Shown piece after piece: positions 1 to 6,788 of a DNA stretch of 13,123 nucleotides. Source of the stretch: Acidobacteriota bacterium (GTDB lineage: Bacteria; Acidobacteriota; Terriglobia; 20CM-2-55-15); assembly GCA_003222755.1 (NCBI GenBank), contig QHXA01000215.1, positions 1 through 13,123 on the forward strand. Direction: 5' to 3'. Made by a program: the position numbers and the translations under genes. The notes beneath the pieces are model-generated. The model was not told where the DNA came from. It saw only the letters and a program-made list of their open reading frames with translations, and made no database searches. Within the stretch, counting starts at the first letter, position 1. Every line of letters starts with the position of its first letter.

Positions 1-238
1 TTCAATGTTGGGGCGGTGGCTCTTCAGTTCGCGTTACTCGCGAACAATCGTTGACATTGCTCAAATTCTTTTCGCGAATTCGATCAACGTCGCCCAAATT
101 TCATGGTAAGGAATACGTCGCGGTCTTGACTGGTGATGCCGGAATTGCCGCTCACTGGATCAGACCCGCGGGAATTACCGCAATTCATGAAACACGAACG
201 GCGTGTCTGTTTTGCTTAGCCGTTAAGGAGGAGTCGCT
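1..238 (+). other. Leader region, possible 3' end of a left-hand gene
   Basis: No complete gene is visible before the MBL gene. The frame beginning at base 3 stays open from the left edge to a TGA at 243-245, and around bases 108-145 it encodes GKEYVAVLTG. That resembles the C-terminal segment of PQQ-dependent dehydrogenase propellers, which often read GKQYVAVLxG. Codon use is not strongly coding and the frame runs into the next gene's start, so this may be a degraded remnant or chance. A 7-bp hairpin (arms GTTCGCG 27-33 and CGCGAAC 39-45) and an 8-bp palindrome TTCGCGAA (71-78) share a TCGCGAA core and could be operator-like. TTGACA at 51-56 has no convincing -10 partner. Confidence 0.25.
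225..231 (+). promoter_or_regulatory. Shine-Dalgarno deciding a GTG start
   Basis: AAGGAGG, an essentially ideal ribosome binding site, lies 7 bases upstream of GTG at 239. No ATG lies nearby in that frame, so this site fixes the start of the MBL-fold gene. TTG at 242 is the only close alternative. Confidence 0.8.
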
Positions 239-1732
239 GTGTTGAAAAAACTTTCTATAGTCGCAATCTGCGTCACGTACCTGTGTGGGACCGCCATGGC
301 GCAGGACGCAAAAACGGTAATCGCCAACGCGCAAAAGGCATTGGGCGATCTGAAATCCATCACGTATTCGGGATCGGCGAAGGATGTGGCATTCCAGCAG
401 TGCGGATCCAACGCCGCCGACATGATCTGCAGGGGAACCCATGATCCGATGCGGCCGATAACTAACTACGTCCGCGTGATCGACGTGACGTCGCCAACGT
501 CGCGTCACACGGGAGCGACGAACAATCCTGCGGGTGGCGGCGCAACGACGCCGATGCCCGGAACGTTTTTCCAGCAGGTCACGCCCCAACAGGCGGATGT
601 CTCGCAACCCTGGGCCAACTCCCTGGAGTTTTACATCACGCCCTGGGGTTTCCTGAAAGGCGCTGTTGCGAACAACGCGACCGCGAGCCGTCGCAAGGTC
701 GATGGCAAGAACTACACCGTCCTGACCTGGAGCCCTACGGTCAAGGCGCCTTCCGGCAAGAACTACATCATCAATGGCTATGTGAATGAGCAGAATATCG
801 TCGATCGGGTCGAGACGTGGCTGGGTGAAAACATTATGGGCGACATGCACATCCTCGCCACCTACACGGGTTGGAAAGACTTCGGCGGAGTAATGGCTCC
901 TTCAAAGATTGTGCAGACCCGCGGGGGGTGGCCCTTCTTTGAAGTCAATGTGACCGCGGCGAAGGCAAATCCTCCCGATGTCGCAACGCTGGTTCCTGCA
1001 CCTGCACCGGCTGGTGGCCGTGGCGGTGCTGGTGGCGGTGGTGCTCCTGGCGGGGCGCCACCTCCTCTGACGGTCACTTCCGAAAAGCTTGGCGAGGGCC
1101 TATATAGGCTCACCACGGGAAACGGCAGTTACGATTCGGTGATTGTGGAGTTCAAAGATCACATCATGATGCTCGAGGCCGGACAATCGGAGGCGCGTGG
1201 ACTCGCGTACATCGCCGAGACGAAGAAACTCATTCCCAACAAGCCGATCCGTTACGTCATGAACACGCATCCCCACTCCGATCACACCGGGGGGCTGCCG
1301 GCGCTGGTGGCCGAAGGCGCAACGATCATCACGCACAAGAACAACGAAGAGTTTTTGGAGAAAGCGCTCAACGCTCCACGAACGCTGCTGAACGACACTC
1401 TGGCGAAGAATCCGAAGAAGGCGAAGATCGAAGCCGTTTCGGAGAAGAAGGTCTACTCGGATGGAACCCGAACAGTTGAGATCTACCACGTCTCTCCGGT
1501 CCCTCACTCCAACGGCTTGATGATCGCGTACATCCCGAAGGAGAAGGTCCTCTTCCAGGGCGACTTCTCGCTGCCTGCTGCGGGGCAACCGGCTAACGAT
1601 CACGTCAAGGCCCTGGTTCCGATTCTCGAGAAGCTCAATCTAAACTTTGATCGCTATATAAACGTGCACACCTCCGCTACTCCGCAGACCAAGGCGGATC
1701 TGTGGAAAGCCGTAGGGAAACAAGGAAGCTAA
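239..1732 (+). CDS. Secreted metallo-beta-lactamase-fold hydrolase with extra N-terminal domain
   Basis: The 497-residue protein starts at GTG behind a strong ribosome binding site. Residues 1-21 form a signal peptide (LKK, hydrophobic core, AMA before Gln22), so the product should be exported. Residues about 22-250 form a separate domain that I do not recognise by name; its opening (AQKALGDLKSITYSG) is reminiscent of LolA-like beta folds. It has two nearby cysteines (55, 64) that could form a disulfide. A Pro/Gly/Ala-rich linker (about 253-276) leads to an MBL domain with HPHSDH (His344, His346, Asp348, His349), His423, Asp442 and His477, which together supply a plausible two-metal site. Known relatives include beta-lactamases, lactonases, glyoxalase II and other hydrolases, so the substrate cannot be read from the sequence. 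It appears monocistronic, ending at a strong hairpin. Confidence 0.85.
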   Translation: MLKKLSIVAICVTYLCGTAMAQDAKTVIANAQKALGDLKSITYSGSAKDVAFQQCGSNAADMICRGTHDPMRPITNYVRVIDVTSPTSRHTGATNNPAGGGATTPMPGTFFQQVTPQQADVSQPWANSLEFYITPWGFLKGAVANNATASRRKVDGKNYTVLTWSPTVKAPSGKNYIINGYVNEQNIVDRVETWLGENIMGDMHILATYTGWKDFGGVMAPSKIVQTRGGWPFFEVNVTAAKANPPDVATLVPAPAPAGGRGGAGGGGAPGGAPPPLTVTSEKLGEGLYRLTTGNGSYDSVIVEFKDHIMMLEAGQSEARGLAYIAETKKLIPNKPIRYVMNTHPHSDHTGGLPALVAEGATIITHKNNEEFLEKALNAPRTLLNDTLAKNPKKAKIEAVSEKKVYSDGTRTVEIYHVSPVPHSNGLMIAYIPKEKVLFQGDFSLPAAGQPANDHVKALVPILEKLNLNFDRYINVHTSATPQTKADLWKAVGKQGS

Positions 1733-1743
1733 TCCTCGTACAA

Positions 1744-1770
1744 CAACGGCGGCCATCGTGGCCGCCGTTG
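1744..1770. terminator. Perfect 12-bp hairpin after MBL gene
   Basis: Arms CAACGGCGGCCA and TGGCCGCCGTTG pair perfectly around a TCG loop, 11 bases after the MBL stop codon. No T tract follows on either strand, so classical intrinsic termination is uncertain. The position between convergent genes still favours an RNA 3'-end role. The remainder to 1926 shows no credible gene. Confidence 0.5.
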
Positions 1771-1926
1771 CCGGTCGCTCGCGACTGCGGCGTTACTCGA
1801 GAGAAATCTTTGACGCACGGCTTCGCGGTATCCACATCATCTGGGCGCTCCTCAAAAGCGGACTGACCATCCAGAACGCGCTTGGTATTTCCGCCTCCGG
1901 CGTGCGCAAAATGGATAAACTTGAGC

Positions 1927-1974
1927 GCACCGCTCCGCGGTGCCCGCACCGGTTAAAGCCGGCGCCTACGGCTT
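1927..1974. repeat. Paired short palindromes at the ligD 3' end
   Basis: Two hairpins lie back to back. GCACCGC/GCGGTGC (1927-1933, 1937-1943) encloses TCC, and AAGCCG/CGGCTT (1956-1961, 1969-1974) encloses a 7-base loop. The first hairpin has the same arms as one at 5746-5762, so it belongs to a dispersed family. The second overlaps the last codons and stop of ligD. This looks like a REP-type extragenic palindrome cluster between convergent genes. Confidence 0.6.
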
Positions 1975-4517
1975 GACTGTCGATGTTTCAGAACACCCAG
2001 AAAACCGGAAATATCCTGCCTGTCCGTCAGCGCCTTCTCAAAAAGGTCCCCGTATTTGTCTAATCTCCTAAAAATCGTCTTGATCGTAAATGCCCTCGGA
2101 TCGATCGGCCGCTTAAATTCATCCCACTTCAAAGGCGTAGAGACCGGCGCACCGGGTCTGGGACGTGGTGAATAAACACTGGCGACAGTCTTTCCGCGGA
2201 TATTCTGCAGGTAATCGATATACACCTCATGCGCCTTCCTGCTTCTGACGATCCGCTTGATGGTGGCGTATTCCGGAATGCGCTGAACAACGATAGACGC
2301 AATCGCTTCCGCAAAAACTCGCACGTCTTCGTACGTGAAACTCTTTTCCAATACCGGCAGGTGCACATGAATGCCGGAGGCGCCCGAAGTTTTCGGATAT
2401 GCGCGAAGTCCGAGCTCGTCGAGTACCTCCTTCAGAACGATCGCAACCTTCTGTACGTCAGCGAAGGGAGCTTCAACCGGATCGAGATCGAACACAAGGT
2501 AATCCGGATAATCCAGATGCTGAACGCGCGACATCCACGGGTTCTGTTGAATATTTCCCGTATTCGCAATGTACAGCAGTTGCTCGCGATCAGCGCCGAT
2601 GAAATACCGAATATAGCGCTCGACGTCCCCGGACCAGATCTCTTGCGTGCGGATCCATTCAGGCGTGTGGTCCGGTGCATCCTTTTGGTAAAACGATTCA
2701 CCATGAATACCGTTCGGAAAACGCTCAAACACCAGCGGCCGGTCGAGAAGATGCGGGATGATGTATGGCGAAATCTTGTCGTAGTACTCGATGAGGTCGT
2801 CCTTCGTGTAGCCATCTTCGGGCCAGAAGATCTTGTCGAGATTGGTAAATTGGATGCGGTCAGAACGCTTGGAACCATCTTTCGCCGGTTCTTTCGTCGA
2901 GTCTGTAGTCGCGGGTTTTAGGCTGCGATCCGGCAGGCTGTCCTCCAGGCGGCACTGCTCGGGATCAATATCGTCGCGGAATCCCTGGAAAATCGGGGCG
3001 CGGAGTTTCTTGTCGGCCGTCCATTCACTGAATTTAACTTCGCACACGAGCTGCGGCTGTACCCAGCTGGACTTTCTCACTTCGACAGGCACTTCTTTGA
3101 ATGGGCACTTGTTGATCACGAGCGGCTGGAGTTCGTTCGTTACTTGCACCAGCGTGCGGTCATCGAAACCGCTGCCCGCGCGTCCGACGTAAATCAAGTC
3201 TCCGTTTTTGTATAAACCCAATAGCAATGCGCCGAAGTGCTTCCGCGAACCCTCAGGCGGAGTAAACCCGCCGACCACGAAATGGTCCGTTTGCTGCGTC
3301 TTGATCTTTAGCCAATGCCGCGAGCGCCCTTGCTGATATTCACTCTTCTCGAGCTTCGCGACGACGCCTTCGAGCCCGTGCTTCTCAACCGCATTGAAGA
3401 ATTCGACGCCTGTTCCTTCGACGTGGTCGGCAAAACGGATCCAGCCTGCGTTGTCCGCGATCAATTTCCGCAGCACGGCCTTGCGCTCAATTAGCGGAAA
3501 TTTCATGATGTTGTAGCCGTTGATATACAGCAGATCGAAAGCATAGAAGTACACAGGGATCTGCTCGTCAGCCGCCGCAATGTCTTTCGCTCGCGAGAGG
3601 TGAATCCGTGGCTGGATCAGATGGAAATGGGGGTGCCCCTTTTCGTCCAAGGCAACGATTTCGCCATCGAGCACCACAGTGTGAACCGGCAAATCCGCGA
3701 AAGCTTTGGCGAGCGTTGGAAAACGGTGCGTCAACGTCTTTCCATTACGCGTCCACATGTCGAGCTTCGCGCCGTTTTTAACGACGCTCGCGCGCATCCC
3801 ATCCAGCTTTAGTTCGAACAACCAATCGTCACTGTTGAAAGCTTTATCTGCGAGCGACGCAAGCATGGGCTGCGCGATCTTGGGAAGGGGAGCCTGGCCC
3901 GCCTTCTTCATCCCATATTGTTCGAGCTCGCGTTCAATCGGCGTCACCCACTGTTTCGCGCGCCCGCTTTCGCCAATTTCGTCGACGAGTTTCCCGGATA
4001 CGACGGATTCCGGCCGTTCCGCGGTGATGTCGATGTTCGGATTGGCGTAATCGTCGCGGACTTTAAAAAAGATCCATTGCTTGGGATCACGGCTCCCGCG
4101 AACCAGGACCCATTCACCTTGGAGTTTCTTTCCGTGCAGGATGAAGTGCAGCTTGTGCTTCTGCCATCCTTCTTCGGGCGTTTTCGGATCGACCATCTCA
4201 TATGTCCCGTTGTCCCAAAGGATGACGTTGCCTGCGCCGTAATTCCCTTTTGGAATGACGCCTTCGAATTCTCCGTAATCGATCGGATGATCTTCCGTCA
4301 GCATCGCGAGCCGCTTCTCGGCAGGATTGAGACTGGGACCCTTCGGAATAGCCCAGGACCGGAGGACACCTTCCATCTCGAGTCGGAAATCGTAATGCAG
4401 GCGTGTGGCGCGATGCTTTTGAATCACGAAACTGTTCCCACGCTTCTTCTTGATTTCGCCTGCAGGCTCGGGCGTTTCATCGAACCGCCGCTTCCTCTTG
4501 TATTCTTCGAGACCCAT
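1953..4517 (-). CDS. ligD: Multifunctional DNA end-joining protein LigD (PE-LIG-POL)
   Basis: The 854-residue protein has the domain order and approximate length of Pseudomonas-type LigD. Residues 25-150 form the 3'-phosphoesterase domain with His35, His41, Asp43, Arg45 and His77. Residues about 215-520 form the ATP-dependent ligase, with the nucleotidyl-lysine Lys237 in KLDG, followed by an OB fold. Residues about 553-845 form the archaeo-eukaryotic-primase-like polymerase, with DLDP (Asp677, Asp679), His717 in SGASGIH and Asp768. LigD trims, fills and seals double-strand breaks with Ku in bacterial non-homologous end joining; no ku gene is present in this window. The ATG start gives the usual MGLEEY opening, but no ribosome binding site precedes it. 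The last residues (about QSSRRRRL) and the TAA come from an extragenic palindrome. All catalytic residues examined are present. Confidence 0.97.
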   Translation of the reverse strand: MGLEEYKRKRRFDETPEPAGEIKKKRGNSFVIQKHRATRLHYDFRLEMEGVLRSWAIPKGPSLNPAEKRLAMLTEDHPIDYGEFEGVIPKGNYGAGNVILWDNGTYEMVDPKTPEEGWQKHKLHFILHGKKLQGEWVLVRGSRDPKQWIFFKVRDDYANPNIDITAERPESVVSGKLVDEIGESGRAKQWVTPIERELEQYGMKKAGQAPLPKIAQPMLASLADKAFNSDDWLFELKLDGMRASVVKNGAKLDMWTRNGKTLTHRFPTLAKAFADLPVHTVVLDGEIVALDEKGHPHFHLIQPRIHLSRAKDIAAADEQIPVYFYAFDLLYINGYNIMKFPLIERKAVLRKLIADNAGWIRFADHVEGTGVEFFNAVEKHGLEGVVAKLEKSEYQQGRSRHWLKIKTQQTDHFVVGGFTPPEGSRKHFGALLLGLYKNGDLIYVGRAGSGFDDRTLVQVTNELQPLVINKCPFKEVPVEVRKSSWVQPQLVCEVKFSEWTADKKLRAPIFQGFRDDIDPEQCRLEDSLPDRSLKPATTDSTKEPAKDGSKRSDRIQFTNLDKIFWPEDGYTKDDLIEYYDKISPYIIPHLLDRPLVFERFPNGIHGESFYQKDAPDHTPEWIRTQEIWSGDVERYIRYFIGADREQLLYIANTGNIQQNPWMSRVQHLDYPDYLVFDLDPVEAPFADVQKVAIVLKEVLDELGLRAYPKTSGASGIHVHLPVLEKSFTYEDVRVFAEAIASIVVQRIPEYATIKRIVRSRKAHEVYIDYLQNIRGKTVASVYSPRPRPGAPVSTPLKWDEFKRPIDPRAFTIKTIFRRLDKYGDLFEKALTDRQDISGFLGVLKHRQSSRRRRL

Positions 4518-4547
4518 GAATCAATTTTAGCCGCGTATAATAGCCGC
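4518..4547. promoter_or_regulatory. Compact divergent promoter, possibly leaderless both ways
   Basis: Only 30 bp separate the divergent ligD and small membrane protein starts. On the plus strand TATAAT (4536-4541) is a perfect -10 box, placing the expected transcript start at or very near the ATG at 4548. On the minus strand TAAAAT (4529 down to 4524) stands six bases before the ligD ATG; TATTAT (4542 down to 4537) is an alternative. No clear -35 hexamer or Shine-Dalgarno is visible on either side. Leaderless mRNAs are an inference. Confidence 0.5.
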
Positions 4548-4814
4548 ATGGGCCGCATGCGCATCAAAAAGAAGGAAACCGTTATTCCATTTCGCGAAAC
4601 CCTTGCCTACCGCATGATGCTCGCCGGCGCCTCACTCGTCGTATTTATGACAGCGCTGTATATTCTTGTTCGCACCGTCTCCACAAATATTCCGATAGCG
4701 GTTGTGTCCGGCGCTGTCGGAGTCGCCGCCGCATTCGGCCTTTTTTACAACCTCGATCATCTGCGCGATGCGAAAATCCCAAAACGAACGCTCAATCGCA
4801 TGAAACGGCGGTGA
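4548..4814 (+). CDS. Small two-helix membrane protein of unknown function
   Basis: This 88-residue protein is not one I recognise. The longer open frame reaching back over ligD antisense is not credible as coding. ATG at 4548 directly follows a TATAAT box, and ATG at 4557 is an alternative. The N-terminus is basic (MGRMRIKKKE). Two hydrophobic segments follow (about residues 22-44 and 49-68), separated by a short polar turn, and the C-terminus is strongly basic (RTLNRMKRR). By the positive-inside rule both ends would be cytoplasmic. It shares the intergenic region with ligD but nothing visible ties it to DNA repair. The next gene begins 92 bases downstream and has its own promoter-like sequence. 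Confidence 0.65.
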   Translation: MGRMRIKKKETVIPFRETLAYRMMLAGASLVVFMTALYILVRTVSTNIPIAVVSGAVGVAAAFGLFYNLDHLRDAKIPKRTLNRMKRR

Positions 4815-4837
4815 CGGAAAAAATTGGAATTCACTGG

Positions 4838-4866
4838 TTGACATCGCGTCTTCAGCACCTTACGAT
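4838..4866 (+). promoter_or_regulatory. Sigma-70-type promoter for the kinase-like gene
   Basis: TTGACA (4838-4843) is a perfect -35 box, and TACGAT (4861-4866) matches the -10 consensus at 4 of 6 positions with an exact 17-base spacer. The predicted transcript start near 4873 gives a leader of about 34 nt containing the CAGGAG ribosome binding site at 4895-4900. Confidence 0.55.
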
Positions 4867-4906
4867 CCGCGTCAGCATCAGCAACGACCACAAGCAGGAG
4901 ACTGCG

Positions 4907-5728
4907 ATGAGAAATCCTAAAACGGTTTTCACAGTTGGTGCAGCGTGTTTGGCTCTGTTCACCCTAGCGACTACTGAGAACTCCGCGCAGACGCCTCAAA
5001 CTTTCCAAGGATCCAATATTGAGGAGTTTCTGAGTCGAGCGAAGATCACCGGCATCAAAGATATCGGCCTTGGCGTGACTCTTCCTGTAAAAGCGACGCT
5101 GGAACTCGAGGGCGTGAAGGGGTACGGCGTATTCAAGACGATCGACGAATCTGCGAAGACAAAGCAGCTCGATCGCGGCATCGAGTTGGAATTTCAAGAC
5201 AGTTGGAGGACTGAAGTCGCCGCATACGAACTGGACAAATTGATGGGCCTGGGGATGGTTCCCGCTACTGTGGAGCGTACCTACGATGGAAAGAAGGGAT
5301 CGTTGCAGTTCTGGGTGGATTCCAAAATGTCCGAAGCAGAACGCGTTAAAAAGAAGCTTCAGCCGCCCCGCACCTTCGAATGGGAGGAGCAGGTCGCAAG
5401 GCTTCGGCTGTTCGACAACCTCATTTACAATACCGACCGGCATCTGAACAACCTCCTCATCACTGAAGATTGGAAGATCCGGCTGATCGATCACTCGCGC
5501 ACGTTTCGACCCTTCGAACAGTTAAAAGATCAAAAGCAACTCACGCGCTTTTCGCGATCTCTGCTCGAAAAACTCGAGACACTCAACGAGCCGCTTATTA
5601 AGGAACGCCTGGGGAAATACCTCACGCCTTACCAAATCCAAGGTCTTCTGAAACGGCGCGACGCCATATTGGCGCTGGCTCAGAAGTTGATCGGGGAAAA
5701 AGGCGCAGGCGCGGTGTTGTATAGATGA
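4907..5728 (+). CDS. Predicted exported kinase-fold protein
   Basis: The 273-residue protein is read from ATG 4907, six bases after CAGGAG. A GTG at 4811 in the same frame is rejected because it would bury the signal peptide and promoter. Residues 1-28 look like a signal peptide (MRNPK, hydrophobic core, ENSAQ). The mature part carries kinase-like signatures: a beta-rich N-lobe with candidate ATP-lysine Lys77 in YGVFK, a helix with candidate partner Glu103 in RTEVAAYELDKL followed by LGLGMVP, a catalytic loop NTDRHLNN (Asp177, His179, Asn181/Asn182), and a metal-binding Asp195 in LIDHSR. This arrangement resembles PI3/4-kinase-like, HipA-like and FAM20-type folds rather than classical Ser/Thr kinases. 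Substrate and activity are unknown. The stop overlaps an ATG (ATGA, 5725-5728), the usual mark of coupling to a following gene, but that frame now enters palindromes. Confidence 0.75.
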   Translation: MRNPKTVFTVGAACLALFTLATTENSAQTPQTFQGSNIEEFLSRAKITGIKDIGLGVTLPVKATLELEGVKGYGVFKTIDESAKTKQLDRGIELEFQDSWRTEVAAYELDKLMGLGMVPATVERTYDGKKGSLQFWVDSKMSEAERVKKKLQPPRTFEWEEQVARLRLFDNLIYNTDRHLNNLLITEDWKIRLIDHSRTFRPFEQLKDQKQLTRFSRSLLEKLETLNEPLIKERLGKYLTPYQIQGLLKRRDAILALAQKLIGEKGAGAVLYR

Positions 5729-5745
5729 AGAGTGCAGAATTTTTC

Positions 5746-5905
5746 GCACCGCAGAGCGGTGCTAGGAAATTGGCCAGGGGTACGCGTTTTTTGCGTACCC
5801 CTGGAATCGGTAAACACAATGCGTCGCACCCTGAAAGGGTGTCGAGGATTTCTCGCACCCTGTTCAGGGTGCGATCCTGGCTGATCAACACGATCCCAGG
5901 GGTAC
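5746..5905. repeat. Nest of four palindromes replacing a gene 5' end
   Basis: Four hairpins are packed into 128 bases. A is GCACCGC/GCGGTGC (5746-5762), the same arms as at 1927-1943. B is a 12-bp stem CCAGGGGTACGC/GCGTACCCCTGG (5774-5804). C is CACCCT/AGGGTG (5827-5841). D is a 9-bp stem GCACCCTG-type (5854-5873) closely related to C. The left arm of B recurs as CCAGGGGTAC at 5896-5905 between two copies of CACGATCCC. No transposase is encoded. This is most likely a compound of dispersed extragenic palindromes. Confidence 0.7.
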
Positions 5906-6788
5906 CCACGATCCCGGCAAACGCTGGTCCGGCGGGCACTCGACGCTGGTCCAAACCGGCGATTTCCTGGATCGAGGGCCGAAAGCCCGCGGCGTCATGG
6001 ATTTTTTGATGCCTTTGCAGAAGGACGCACAGCGGCAGGGCGGGCGCGTCATCGTTCTCATGGGCAATCATGAGGCGATGAACATTTTCGGCGATCTGCG
6101 CTACGTCACCGATGAGGATTACGCCAGCTTTGCCGACGAACCTCGTGACGCTCGCAAGCGAAAGACCGACTCCTCGGGGCCTGCCGGTGTCGCCGAACGG
6201 TGCGAAGCGTTCGGTCCCGCTGGAAAATACGGCAAGTGGCTGCGTTCACTTCCCGCAATCGCGCGCGTGAACGACTCGATATTCCTGCACGGCGGCATCA
6301 GCCCCGATCTCGCTTCATACAGCGTGGACCAACTCAACGATGCCATTGCCGCTGAGATCAAGGCTTTCGATACGTACAAACAATTTATGGTCGAGAAGAA
6401 AATCGCGCAGGCCTGCAACACTCTCGACGAACTCACCGCGGCCGCGCGTACGGCTTTGGATAAAGCAAAAGGGAAGGATGCCGACACGTTGAAGGCATTC
6501 CTCAGTCTTGGAGGCTGGCTAACCATCAACGACACCGGTCCGCTCTGGTTTCGTGGTTACGCGACATGGACCGATGCAGAGGGCGCTCCGCAAATTCAAC
6601 GGCTCACCGAGGCGTTCGGTGTCGCCAGGTTCGTCGTCGGACATACGCCGCAAACGGGCGGTCAGATTGTCTCCAGGTTCAACGGCAAGATTTATCTGAT
6701 CGATACCGGAATGTTATCGAGCTATTTTCGCGGGGGCCGCGCATCGGCATTGAACATCCAGGATGGAAAGATCAGTTTCATTTATTAA
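5874..6788 (+). pseudogene. N-terminally truncated PPP-type (Shewanella-like) phosphoesterase
   Basis: The frame is open from 5835 to 6788, but the only standard start is ATG 5997, which lies after conserved coding sequence. Before that ATG the frame encodes RWSGG, then TLVQTGDFLDRGPKARGV, the GDxxDRG metal motif. After it come GNHEAMN, LHGGISPD and VGHTPQTGG, then IYLIDTGM near the C-terminus. These match the bacterial PPP-like phosphatase family (GDxHG, GDxxDRG, GNHE, HGG). The first motif GDxHG and any signal peptide are missing, and bases 5746-5873 are palindromes instead. Family-like reading seems to begin about ILADQHDP at 5874, with a 6-residue insertion made by an 18-bp repeat. A protein from ATG 5997 (263 aa) would lack two metal motifs and is probably inactive; a non-standard CTG start cannot be excluded. 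The 3' end overlaps the transporter gene by 26 bp. Automated annotation would likely list 5997-6788 as a normal metallophosphoesterase. Confidence 0.8.

Noticed and set aside
51..79. TTGACA at 51-56 as promoter for the MBL gene
   Set aside because: The -35 is perfect, but the hexamers at 16-19 base spacing (for example GCGAAT at 74-79) are poor -10 boxes and the leader would be long.
1758..1976. 72-residue open frame in the MBL-ligD gap
   Set aside because: Its C-terminal part is a translated palindrome and it has no ribosome binding site or recognisable domain.
2229..2921. 230-residue open frame antisense to ligD
   Set aside because: It is opposite the conserved polymerase domain and shows no independent family features.
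1953..4517. Complete NHEJ operon
   Set aside because: No Ku gene occurs on either side; only ligD is present in this window.
3918..4547. Long in-frame extension of the small membrane protein over ligD antisense
   Set aside because: It lies antisense to conserved LigD coding sequence; the credible start is the ATG at 4548 after TATAAT.
4811..4906. GTG at 4811 as start of the kinase-like gene
   Set aside because: It has no suitable ribosome binding site, would place a 32-residue extension before a clear signal peptide, and overlaps the promoter-like TTGACA at 4838-4843.
5746..5905. CRISPR array or riboswitch
   Set aside because: Unit spacing and sequence vary, there are no uniform spacers, and the hairpins are independent palindromes rather than one fold ahead of a gene.
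5725..6009. Open frame starting at the ATGA overlap after the kinase gene
   Set aside because: It translates palindromes and then the phosphatase in the wrong frame, with no phosphatase motif; probably only the relic of the old start.
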